Assembly: GCA_964604675.1 (NCBI GenBank)
Contig: CAZSAT010000150.1
Coordinates: 1-16,001 of the forward strand
Direction: 5' to 3'
Length of the DNA: 16,001 nucleotides
Source: CAZSAT01 sp964604675
Lineage (GTDB): Bacteria > Myxococcota_A > UBA796 > CAJQPC01
Position 1 is the stretch's first letter, and each line of letters begins with the position of its first letter. The translations under genes and the position numbers were made by a program. Below the pieces are notes generated by a model, which was not told where the DNA came from, did not search any database, and worked only from the letters and a program-made list of their open reading frames with translations. Shown piece after piece: positions 7,670-16,001 of this stretch.

Positions 7670-8809
7670 CTAACGACGGCGCCGCAAGAGTGCGATCAGC
7701 GCCGGGAGGGCCCAGCCTGCGGGTGCCCCCGTCGGCGCGCACCCGCATCCGGACTCGTTGTCGGGCGGAGAGCCACCCCCGTCGCCATCGTCAGCCGAGT
7801 CGCCGACGGCACCCGAGTCGCCAGACGCACCCGAGTCGCCAGCGGCACCCGAGTCGCGCGACGCAGCGGTGTCCTCGGAGGCTCCTTCCGTGCCGCAGAC
7901 GTCGGCGGGCAGGCTCACCGCGACGGTGGTGTACGAGGACGTCCCCTGGGCCTGGAGGTTGAAGTGCAGCCCGCAACCGTCGTCGTCCCAGAGCACCACG
8001 CCGTCCCCGGTGTAGTAGCCGTCGGCGGTGTAGGAGATGAGCTCCTCGTAGGACCATGAACCCTCCGACTCGCGGAGCACGCCGATGCCTCCGCCCGTGT
8101 CGTTCCAGGCGCCGCCTTCGCGCACGTCGGCGATCAACACCCCCTCGTCGACCCACACCGGCATCTTGGCGTGGACCGCCGTCCCATCCTTCTCGAGCCC
8201 GCCGTAGACGTGCACCACTGTGTCGGTCTCGTGGTCGTACTGGGCCACGACGAGGGCGCCGTCATTGCCGAGGTTCGTCGCGCCGGCGTAGCCTGTGAAG
8301 TAGCCGTGGGTGGTCGTGACGCCGGCATGGAAGACGCTCGTGCCGTCGTCGAGCTGGCCGATGGCGGTGTAGTACACGTCCTCGCTGCAGAGGCTCTTGG
8401 CGTCGATCTCGAAGGACGCGTCCACGCTGTCGCGTTCCCCGAGGCAGAGCGTCTTCGACCCCACCGTGTAGGGGCTCGCGTGGGCCGCGTAGGGGTCCTG
8501 TGGGTCGTCGTACTGCCAGAAGCTCGAGTACCCGTGCGTCGCCACCACCTCGCCGGTCGCCAGGTCCACCTCGCGCGTGGCCATGTTGCACGACGCCATC
8601 AGCCTCACGGATCCGTCGTCGAGGGTGACCGCGTCGAATGTCGTGCCGCCGATTCCCTCGTCGCACACGGCTGAGAAGGGGCTGTCGATCACGGTCAGGC
8701 CCTCGGCCAGCTCGAATGGAAGCGTGGCCGGAGGCGGCGTCGGTTGGGCCGCACGGACTGGAAGAAGGGACACCGGGGCGGCGTGGAGCACGGCGACGAG
8801 GGAGAGCAT
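7670..8809 (-). CDS. Secreted protein with MYXO-CTERM surface-anchoring tail
   Basis: Read from ATG 8809 the product has 379 residues and opens with a signal peptide (MLSLVAVLHAAPVSLLPVRA, cleavage near AAQ). The open frame reaches back to 8914, but those 35 extra residues are charged and would bury the signal. The body (about 30-300) has repeating beta-type motifs (GYSSFWQYDD, YTAIGQLDDGTSVFHAG, VHVYGGLEKDG) that suggest a propeller-like fold, but I recognise no enzyme. Then comes an Asp/Ser/Gly/Ala stalk and the sorting tail CGCAPTGAPAGWALPALIAL followed by RRRR. In Myxococcota such tails are thought to be processed and used to anchor proteins at the surface. It lies downstream of the methyltransferase on the same strand with a 175-base gap. 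Ligand and function unknown. Confidence 0.85.
   Translation of the reverse strand: MLSLVAVLHAAPVSLLPVRAAQPTPPPATLPFELAEGLTVIDSPFSAVCDEGIGGTTFDAVTLDDGSVRLMASCNMATREVDLATGEVVATHGYSSFWQYDDPQDPYAAHASPYTVGSKTLCLGERDSVDASFEIDAKSLCSEDVYYTAIGQLDDGTSVFHAGVTTTHGYFTGYAGATNLGNDGALVVAQYDHETDTVVHVYGGLEKDGTAVHAKMPVWVDEGVLIADVREGGAWNDTGGGIGVLRESEGSWSYEELISYTADGYYTGDGVVLWDDDGCGLHFNLQAQGTSSYTTVAVSLPADVCGTEGASEDTAASRDSGAAGDSGASGDSGAVGDSADDGDGGGSPPDNESGCGCAPTGAPAGWALPALIALLRRRR
7794..7865 (-). repeat. Four tandem 18-bp units encoding the D-S-G stalk
   Basis: Four consecutive 18-base units lie inside the MYXO-CTERM gene; on the plus strand the consensus is CCCGAGTCGCCAGACGCA. On the coding strand they give Ala-Ala/Ser/Val-Gly-Asp-Ser-Gly repeats, the low-complexity stalk between the folded domain and the anchor. 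The unit length is a multiple of three, so copy-number change would alter stalk length without breaking the frame. Confidence 0.8.
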
Positions 8810-8920
8810 GCCAGAGTCTGGCACACCTGTCGCGCGATCGGACACGCGCACACGCGGGGAGAACGCGCGCTGAGGCCATCGGTCGAGGAGCTTCCCATCG
8901 CCTTCACGTTCCATCGAAAC

Positions 8921-8935
8921 CCCCGATACGCGGGG
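8921..8935 (-). terminator. Weak hairpin after the methyltransferase gene
   Basis: On the minus strand CCCCG-CGTAT-CGGGG forms a 5-bp GC stem with a 5-base loop, followed by GTTTCG. It sits 50 bases past the methyltransferase stop (8985) and before the MYXO-CTERM start. The T tract is poor, so this is only a possible intrinsic terminator. Confidence 0.3.
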
Positions 8936-8984
8936 AGCAGGAGGAAGCGTGAGCAGGATCCTACGAGCTCCTCCACCTCCTCAG

Positions 8985-9638
8985 TCAGGGCGACGACACC
9001 TTGCGCCAACAGCTCGCCAGCCAGGGCTGGCGTTCCCGCGGCATCCCTGGAGGACGGTAGTAGTGCAGCAGCTCCTCGAAGCCCGCCGCAGTCAGGTACT
9101 GCCGCCAGGCTTCCAGGTCGTGGTACGCGCCGTAGCGGTCCCCGTTCCACCCTTCGACGTTGTTCCCACGCGGGTTGGAGCAGAACAGGACCCCACGCGG
9201 GACCAGGGCCTCACGAAGCTGACGAAGCACTTGGGGGAGCGCCTGGCTGGGGACGTGGAACAGGCTGGCGTTGGCGAAGACGCCGTCGAAGTGCTCCGAG
9301 GGCAGCTGCAGCTCCAGGAAGTCCTGGTGCAGGACCTCGCATCCGCTGAACGCCCGGGCCAGCTCGCAGAAGGCGGCGCTTCCGTCCAGCCCGACCGGCT
9401 GATGGCCGAGGGCCCTGAAGGCGGCCAGGTCGCGGCCCGGGCCGCAGCCGAAGTCGAGGATCTGGGCGACGTCGGCTTCGATGGCGCCGAGCAGGGCGTC
9501 GATGTTCTGCGAGACGTCGTGCCCGCGCGTGCCCTGCCAGAAGCCCTGAGCGTTGCCGTCGTAGTGCGCGAGGGTGCGCCGCGAGACCTCCGCGAGCTCG
9601 GTCTCGGTGAGGGTGCGCTGCTGTCTTCTGGGTGCCAT
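8985..9638 (-). CDS. Class I SAM-dependent methyltransferase
   Basis: A 217-residue cytoplasmic protein with a Rossmann methyltransferase core. Motif I is LDFGCGPGRD (61-70); VGLDGS gives the acidic ribose-binding residue D85; then EVLHQDFLEL (101-110) and HFDGVFANASLFHVPSQ (116-132). The N-terminal HYDGNAQGFWQGTRGHDVSQN and C-terminal GYHD/GAYHDLEAW and YYRPPGMPRE segments match a conserved subgroup of small stand-alone methyltransferases that I know as unnamed family members. The acceptor substrate is unknown. The start is ATG 9638; the upstream GGCCGG is a weak ribosome site. A 68-codon frame ends 16 bases upstream on the same strand and may be co-transcribed. Family call firm. Confidence 0.92.
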   Translation of the reverse strand: MAPRRQQRTLTETELAEVSRRTLAHYDGNAQGFWQGTRGHDVSQNIDALLGAIEADVAQILDFGCGPGRDLAAFRALGHQPVGLDGSAAFCELARAFSGCEVLHQDFLELQLPSEHFDGVFANASLFHVPSQALPQVLRQLREALVPRGVLFCSNPRGNNVEGWNGDRYGAYHDLEAWRQYLTAAGFEELLHYYRPPGMPRERQPWLASCWRKVSSP

Positions 9639-9654
9639 CCGGCCGCGAGCTAAC

Positions 9655-9861
9655 TCATCTCACCGGCCGGCTCCTCACGAACCCGATGTCCAAGCCGAAG
9701 CGGCGCCCCACCTTGCGCAGCGTGTGCTGGGGCTGGCCTCGACGCTCGCTGAGCGCCGAGGGACCCGCAAGGTCGTCTTCGGTATGAGCGTCGAGGACCT
9801 CACGCCCGCAGCCGGCGCACCTGCCTCCAGGCGTAGCGCCGCCCAGGACGCGACCCCCCAT
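9655..9861 (-). CDS. Doubtful 68-residue frame with a CxxC pair
   Basis: ATG 9861 opens a frame with RCAGCGRE (a single CxxC, half of a zinc-ribbon) and a basic tail HTLRKVGRRFGLDIGF. It ends 16 bases before the methyltransferase start on the same strand, which would fit an operon. There is no clear ribosome site, the other two frames over it are also open for long stretches, and I recognise no family. It may equally be a remnant of the decayed gene suggested upstream at 9980-10030. Confidence 0.22.
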   Translation of the reverse strand: MGGRVLGGATPGGRCAGCGREVLDAHTEDDLAGPSALSERRGQPQHTLRKVGRRFGLDIGFVRSRPVR

Positions 9862-10111
9862 GCGTTGCCGCTGGAGAGAGCCTTCGGCGTCGCTGATCGG
9901 TCACTCAATGAGCGACGAAGCTCGCACGCGAGCCGGCCGGCGGCCTCGATGAGCGCAACGAGCTCGGCCTGCTGCACGGGCGCACGGTGGCGAGCAGGCT
10001 GCCGTCGCAGACGTCGCGCAGCACCACGTGAGCGGCGCGATGCCGGCAGGGATGCCGTCCGTGCCGGTGGCGTGGGTCGGCGGGAGGATCCGCCGGCTGG
10101 AGGTGATGGGA

Positions 10112-10314
10112 CCGAGGGGGGGCTCGGAACGCACCGGAAGCCACGTCAGCTGGTTGGGAAGGGTCAGGAAGCCACGATTCTCGGTCCTGGGCGGCCGGAT
10201 CGAGCGGTCGGAGGCCCTCTGCGGGCCCGATCCGGGGTTCCGGGAGCGCCCAACGTGGCTTCCGGGCGGTTCCCACGGGTCCGACGTGGCTTCCGGGTGG
10301 TTCCGAGCCCTCGG
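10112..10314. repeat. Imperfect palindrome of about 200 bp centred at 10215
   Basis: Paired segments share one centre of symmetry at base 10215. GGCTCGGAAC (10121-10130) pairs with 10300-10309; CCGGAAGCCACGTC (10134-10147) with 10283-10296; TGGGAA (10155-10160) with 10270-10275; GGAAGCCACG (10167-10176) with 10254-10263; CCGGATCG (10195-10202) with 10228-10235; and GGAGG with CCTCT-type sequence forms the tip around 10211-10219. With a 4-base offset, CCGAG at 10112-10116 also pairs with CTCGG at 10310-10314. By hand about 66 of the 94 positions between 10121 and the centre form Watson-Crick pairs. It carries no credible gene. It could be a MITE or REP-type element or a long structured RNA; no target-site duplication was found. 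Confidence 0.85.
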
Positions 10315-10327
10315 CGCGGGCTTGCCG

Positions 10328-10549
10328 TCATTCCAGCGTCTCGCCGTCCTCCCAGACGGTCCGCACGCCGCGGAGGTGGTCGATGGCGTCTACCAGCGCC
10401 TGGATGTCGGCGGCCGAGAGGCTGGGGTCGTCGACGAGGTAGCGCAGCCCCCCGACCCCCGCGCTCCTGGCTCGCTCCGGCGCGACAGCGCCTGCGGGCG
10501 GCCCCGTGTCCCACCACCGAGCGGGAGAGCAGGATGGGACACGGTCAGG
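10328..10549 (-). pseudogene. C-terminal-looking coding fragment without a start
   Basis: A 73-codon open stretch between two in-frame stops, without an ATG. Its last 40 residues (GLRYLVDDPSLSAADIQALV, then DAIDHLRGVRTVWEDGETLE before TGA) have the balanced composition of a real helical protein end, unlike the Arg/Pro-rich shadow frames around it. The part before it (PDRVPSCSPARWWDTGPP) looks like non-coding DNA. I read it as the 3' remnant of a lost gene, with its stop 14 bases from the palindrome edge. The family was not recognised. Confidence 0.3.
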
Positions 10550-10625
10550 TCAAGCGAGATCATGGGGAGCTCGACTGGGCGGGGTCCGTTGCCCGAGAAG
10601 GCCGTGAGCCTGTCGGCCCTGCGCG

Positions 10626-10631
10626 TATACT
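10626..10631 (+). promoter_or_regulatory. Possible -10 element TATACT before the YD-repeat lipoprotein
   Basis: TATACT is a close match to the sigma-70 type -10 hexamer and stands out in this GC-rich DNA. It lies 30 bases before the GTG start at 10661, leaving a short leader. No convincing -35 hexamer was found at 16-18 bases upstream, so support is limited. Confidence 0.22.
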
Positions 10632-10660
10632 GGTGAGGCACGTTCGAATCCGGTGGTCTC

Positions 10661-11911
<1,251 letters not shown>

Positions 11912-12161
11912 CGCTCGGCGCCGGACGCATCGCCGACAGGGCGCGCCAGGCCGACCACGCTCGCCGGACCGCGATGCGCGGATGGCGTCGGCGGTGACCA
12001 GTCCTTGTGCTTCCGGGCCGCCCAGCGCTCAGAAGGCGGTGAGCTGGACGCGGACGCCGTCCTCGCCCCGGCTCGAGTCCTGGGCGAGGGCGGCGAGCGG
12101 CCTCCACACACGATAGGTCCGGGAGGGCGCCGCCCACCGTCGAAGCCCTCGGAACCCCAGC

Positions 12162-13214
<1,053 letters not shown>

Positions 13215-13227
13215 TCGCTCCGGCCCT

Positions 13228-14670
13228 TCACCAGCCCACCACCCACGCCACCCCCTTGCCGCCCTCCCCCGAGAAGCCACCGACCAGCACCTCGGCGCGG
13301 CCGTCCCCGTCGAGGTCACCGCCGCCGGCCACGCTGGCGCCCGCCGCGTCGTCCGCGGCCTCGGGCACGAGCACCAGGTCGGCGGCGTCCAGCACGCCGC
13401 CGCTCGCCGGGCCGTAGACGAGCCAGGCGCCGCTCTCCGGCGCGAGGCTCCAGGAACCGAACACGAGGTCACCCGCCCCGTCGCCGTCCACGTCGCCCGC
13501 ACCGTCGAGGCTCAGCTCGTCGGCCGCCAGGGGGCCGTCGAAGCGCGTGGCGTCCCGGAGCGACTGCACGCCGGTGGCGGGGCCGCGGACCAGCCACGCG
13601 GCCGGTCGGTAGCGGTCGCCGTCCTCCGTGGCCGAGAACGAGCCGAGGAGCACGTCCGCGAAGCCGTCGCCGTCCACGTCGCCCGCGGCCGCGACGACCT
13701 CGGCGGCCTGCTGATCCGCGCCGCCCTCGTTGTAGAGCCGGCCGTCGACCTCCACCGGTCCCACCCGGTCCCCGGTGATCGGTCCGAGCAGCACGTAGCC
13801 AGCGCCCGACTGGCTCCCTCCCAGGTCGTCGCCGTGACAGCTCACCAGCATGTCGGTCAGGCCGTCGCCGTCGGTGTCGCCGATGCCCGCCACCGCGATG
13901 CCGAGCCGACCGCCGCTGACGGTGCCCGTCACCTTGTGGCCCGCTTCCCGGGTCACGAGCGTGCCTGCCAGCGGGCCGGGGAGCACCCAGGCGGCGTCGG
14001 CGTGGGTGCCGACGAGCAGATCGCCCACGCCGTCGCCCTCCATGTCGCCGAGGCCGTCGGTCGTCACCCCCAGGAAGCCCTGGGTCCGGTCGGGCACGAT
14101 CACCGCCAGGGACGCCCCGGCCAGGTCGCCGGAAGCCAGCGCCTCGCCGATCACGAAGACGGCGCCGGCCTGCTGTCCGGCAGCGTCGTCCTGGGCATGG
14201 CCGACCAGCGCGTCGACCAGCCCGTCGCCGTCCAGATCCCCGCCGCGCGCCACCGCGAGGTGGTCCTGCTGCGAGACCGTGCGCCCCACCAGCTTCACGA
14301 GCCCGGCGGAGGCGACGTCGCCGGCGAGCGCGCCCTCGGAGACGTAGAGCGCGCCGAGGTCGAGCAGCCCGCCGTCCTGCCCGGGCGCCCCGAAGCCGAG
14401 CTCGTGCAGGCCGTCGCCGTCGAGGTCGCCGAGGCCCTGCAGGCCGTGGCCGAAGGCGTCGCCGGCGGCCTCCCCCACGACCCGCGCACGCGCGTCGGCC
14501 AGGCGCCAGTCTCCCTGGGTGCGCTCGTGCGGCGCTTGCGTGTCGTTGCCGCTGTCGGGCGGATCGGCGCTGTCGCGCCCCGTGTCGGCGGGCACGGCCG
14601 TGTCCAACGGTGCAGTCTCGACCGCGACACCACCACAAGCCAGGAGCCCGAGCACGCCGTGAACCCTCAA
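13228..14670 (-). CDS. Lipoprotein with seven FG-GAP (integrin alpha-type) repeats
   Basis: A 480-residue predicted surface lipoprotein forming a seven-bladed beta-propeller. From TTG 14670 the signal is MRVHGVLGLLAC with lipobox LLAC. GTG 14655 is an alternative with a better ribosome site (GAGGG, eight bases upstream) and would leave only six residues before the Cys. A Thr/Asp/Ser/Pro stalk runs to about residue 50. Seven calcium-loop repeats then follow at about 62-residue spacing, near 82, 145, 209, 265, 331, 393 and 452, mostly G-D-x-D-G-D-G-x-x-(D/E). The third has Glu in the second acidic position (DMEGDG). Seven copies are exactly enough for one closed propeller. No enzyme domain is attached. 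Adhesion or ligand binding at the cell surface is inferred from the family. The cysteine in VSCHG is the only extra one in the body. Confidence 0.88.
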   Translation of the reverse strand: MRVHGVLGLLACGGVAVETAPLDTAVPADTGRDSADPPDSGNDTQAPHERTQGDWRLADARARVVGEAAGDAFGHGLQGLGDLDGDGLHELGFGAPGQDGGLLDLGALYVSEGALAGDVASAGLVKLVGRTVSQQDHLAVARGGDLDGDGLVDALVGHAQDDAAGQQAGAVFVIGEALASGDLAGASLAVIVPDRTQGFLGVTTDGLGDMEGDGVGDLLVGTHADAAWVLPGPLAGTLVTREAGHKVTGTVSGGRLGIAVAGIGDTDGDGLTDMLVSCHGDDLGGSQSGAGYVLLGPITGDRVGPVEVDGRLYNEGGADQQAAEVVAAAGDVDGDGFADVLLGSFSATEDGDRYRPAAWLVRGPATGVQSLRDATRFDGPLAADELSLDGAGDVDGDGAGDLVFGSWSLAPESGAWLVYGPASGGVLDAADLVLVPEAADDAAGASVAGGGDLDGDGRAEVLVGGFSGEGGKGVAWVVGW

Positions 14671-14914
14671 GAGAGCAGCATCATCGGGCGGCGCCGGGTC
14701 TTGTCCCGCGCGGGCCCGGGCCGGGACGGGTGTGGCTCTCCGCCAGCACGTCGACGGAGAAGGAGGCTTCGGAGACGTCGGTCATGCCCCCCTCGCTAAC
14801 GCCGTCCACCGAGCCGTCGCACCGCCCCAGCGACCCGCCTCGGCCAACTTCTGGGCCAGGGCCTCGGCCCCATCCTGACGACCCGCTGCAGCGGGCAGCC
14901 GTTAGCCTCTCCGC

Positions 14915-15946
14915 ATCCGCCCCTTCGACAGCATCACCACAGCGGGCCAGCTGCGTCGCCTCCGGCGCCTGGCGCTCTCCGCCCTCGGAACGTGGAAGCT
15001 CCACGTCCAGCGCGTCAAGCCGCTGACCTACTGGGAGAACGCCACCTTCCAGGTCGACAGCGCCGAGGGGCGCTTCCTCCTGCGGGTGCACCGCCCGGGC
15101 TACCGCTCGGCCCAGCAGCTCCGCAGTGAGCTGGCCTGGCTGCACGGCCTCGGGGACCACACCGACCTCGGCGTCGCGCGTCCCCGCGCGAACGCCCACG
15201 GGGAGCAGCTCGTCCTCGGAACGGCGCCCGGCGTGCCCGAGGCCCGCTGGTGCTCCCTGCTGAGCTGGGTCGACGGCCGCATGTTCCGCACCCGTGCCTT
15301 GCCCGTGCACGCCCTGAGGGTCGGCCGCGCGATGGCGGTGATGCACCGCTTCGCGGAGCAGTGGGAGCCCGGCGAGGACTTCGAGCGACCGGTCTTCGAC
15401 CACACCGAGATCTACCGGCTGCCCGCTCGGACCGGGGTGGAGGCGGTCGACACCGCGCTGCCCACCGAGGCCTGGGACGTCTGGCAGGCTGGCATGGAGC
15501 GCCGGCAGGAGCTCGCGACCGCGCTGGGACGCGGGCCGGAGGTCTGGGGACTCGCCCACCTCGACCTGCACTTCCACAACGTGGTCTTCCAAGGCGACCG
15601 GGCCGTGCCGATCGACTTCGACGACGGCGGCTTCGGCCACTTCGTCAACGACCTGGCCATCCCGTGGGGCCGCCTCCAGCGCACGGCCACGGCGGAGGCC
15701 TCCTGGTCCGCGTTCCAGGCCGGCTACCGCGAGCGACGCGCGCTGGACCCCGAGCATGCCGCCCTGGTGCCCACCTTCGCCGCCCTCGACGGCACGATGG
15801 CGGCTCGGTGGCTCGCGAGCCAGCAGCACGTGCCCGCGGTGCGCGCGCGGACCACGACGATCCTGGAGACCGTCGTGCGGGAGATCGCCGACGCGCTCGG
15901 CGTCGACTCGCCGGTGCCGCCGCCCCAGGCCGCCCCGAAGCGGTAG
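14915..15946 (+). CDS. APH-family (kinase-like) phosphotransferase, start codon unclear
   Basis: Aminoglycoside-phosphotransferase/homoserine-kinase-like fold (PF01636 type). Numbered from 14915, the catalytic loop is HLDLHFHN (H215, D217, N222) and the metal-binding segment PIDFDD has D234, D236 and D237, followed by GGFGHFVNDLA. FLLRVHRPGYRS marks the nucleotide-binding strand, with Arg in the usual Lys place as in some relatives. The domain clearly continues upstream of the first GTG (15086): the codons before it encode RPFDSITTAGQLRRLRRL and TYWENATFQVDSAEGRF, a proper N-lobe. Yet between the in-frame TAG at 14903 and 15086 there is no ATG, GTG or TTG. I place the start at ATC 14915 because the sequence after it matches a natural N-terminus; CTG 14951 is another option. 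Substrate unknown; similarity to stress-response or homoserine kinases is only at fold level. Confidence 0.82.
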   Translation: MRPFDSITTAGQLRRLRRLALSALGTWKLHVQRVKPLTYWENATFQVDSAEGRFLLRVHRPGYRSAQQLRSELAWLHGLGDHTDLGVARPRANAHGEQLVLGTAPGVPEARWCSLLSWVDGRMFRTRALPVHALRVGRAMAVMHRFAEQWEPGEDFERPVFDHTEIYRLPARTGVEAVDTALPTEAWDVWQAGMERRQELATALGRGPEVWGLAHLDLHFHNVVFQGDRAVPIDFDDGGFGHFVNDLAIPWGRLQRTATAEASWSAFQAGYRERRALDPEHAALVPTFAALDGTMAARWLASQQHVPAVRARTTTILETVVREIADALGVDSPVPPPQAAPKR

Positions 15947-15971
15947 CCGGCCCGCCGCCCTACCACGTGCT

Positions 15972-16001
15972 GTGGACTGGAACGACCTTCGCCACTTCCT
16001 G
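15972..16001 (+). CDS. LysR-type transcriptional regulator, first ten codons only
   Basis: GTG 15972 opens the frame MDWNDLRHFL, which matches the very common N-terminus of LysR-family regulators (start of the winged helix-turn-helix). The window ends here. It lies 25 bases after the phosphotransferase stop on the same strand and could be in the same transcript. The call rests on ten residues, so it is probable rather than certain. Confidence 0.6.
   Translation, partial: MDWNDLRHFL

Larger units (their letters stand above)
9639..10660. other. About 1 kb gene-poor stretch with remnants and a large palindrome
   Basis: No full-length gene is supported here. The minus strand holds coding-looking pieces in different frames. 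Around 9978-10032 a piece reads HVVLRDVCDGSLLATVR. From 9980 down, in another frame, a piece reads VQQAELVALIEAAGRLACELRRS; the two fit together only if the frame shifts once. A 68-codon frame (9655-9861) and a C-terminal-looking fragment (10328-10549) are listed separately, as is the palindrome at 10112-10314. The overall picture is a decayed intergenic region, possibly with an inserted repeat. No transposase was recognised. Confidence 0.5.

Overview
This is a GC-rich window, roughly 70% by eye. Three features point to a Gram-negative member of the Myxococcota: a protein ending in a MYXO-CTERM-type tail (Gly-Cys-Gly-Cys, hydrophobic stretch, RRRR), several lipoproteins with Asp/Ser/Thr/Gly- or Glu-Gly-rich stalks, and a mix of FG-GAP and YD-repeat surface proteins. 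I cannot assign a genus. Most long open frames in such DNA are shadows, so genes were chosen by family motifs, start context and non-overlap. || Left part (1-4993). A secreted or periplasmic amidohydrolase on the minus strand runs off the left edge. Diverging from it is a plus-strand block: a possible 40-residue peptide with an Arg4 tail, two unrecognised membrane-anchored coiled-coil proteins, a DUF47 (PhoU-like) protein and a Pit phosphate transporter. The two coiled-coil genes, DUF47 and Pit are spaced 3, 24 and 9 bases apart and look like one operon for phosphate uptake. plsY (glycerol-3-phosphate acyltransferase) converges on pit with a 13-base gap. || Middle (4994-9638). An 832-residue lipoprotein related to neutral/alkaline ceramidases is divergent from plsY. 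Two minus-strand genes follow: a MYXO-CTERM surface protein and a class I SAM-dependent methyltransferase. || Gene-poor stretch (9639-10660). This kilobase holds what look like gene remnants and the most striking non-coding feature of the window. That feature is an imperfect palindrome of about 200 bp whose paired arm segments share one centre of symmetry at base 10215. || Right part (10661-16001). A YD-repeat lipoprotein carries EF-hand-like DxDxDG loops inside each repeat. Next come an acetylpolyamine amidohydrolase/histone-deacetylase-family enzyme whose active-site residues fit the known template, a convergent seven-FG-GAP lipoprotein, and an APH-family kinase-like phosphotransferase. The kinase frame has no ATG, GTG or TTG where the domain should begin. 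The first ten codons of a probable LysR regulator lie at the right edge. || No tRNA, rRNA, CRISPR array, transposase or recognisable defence operon was found. The window is mostly housekeeping, transport and cell-surface genes; the palindrome, the micro-ORF and the unusual starts are the points that merit a second look.
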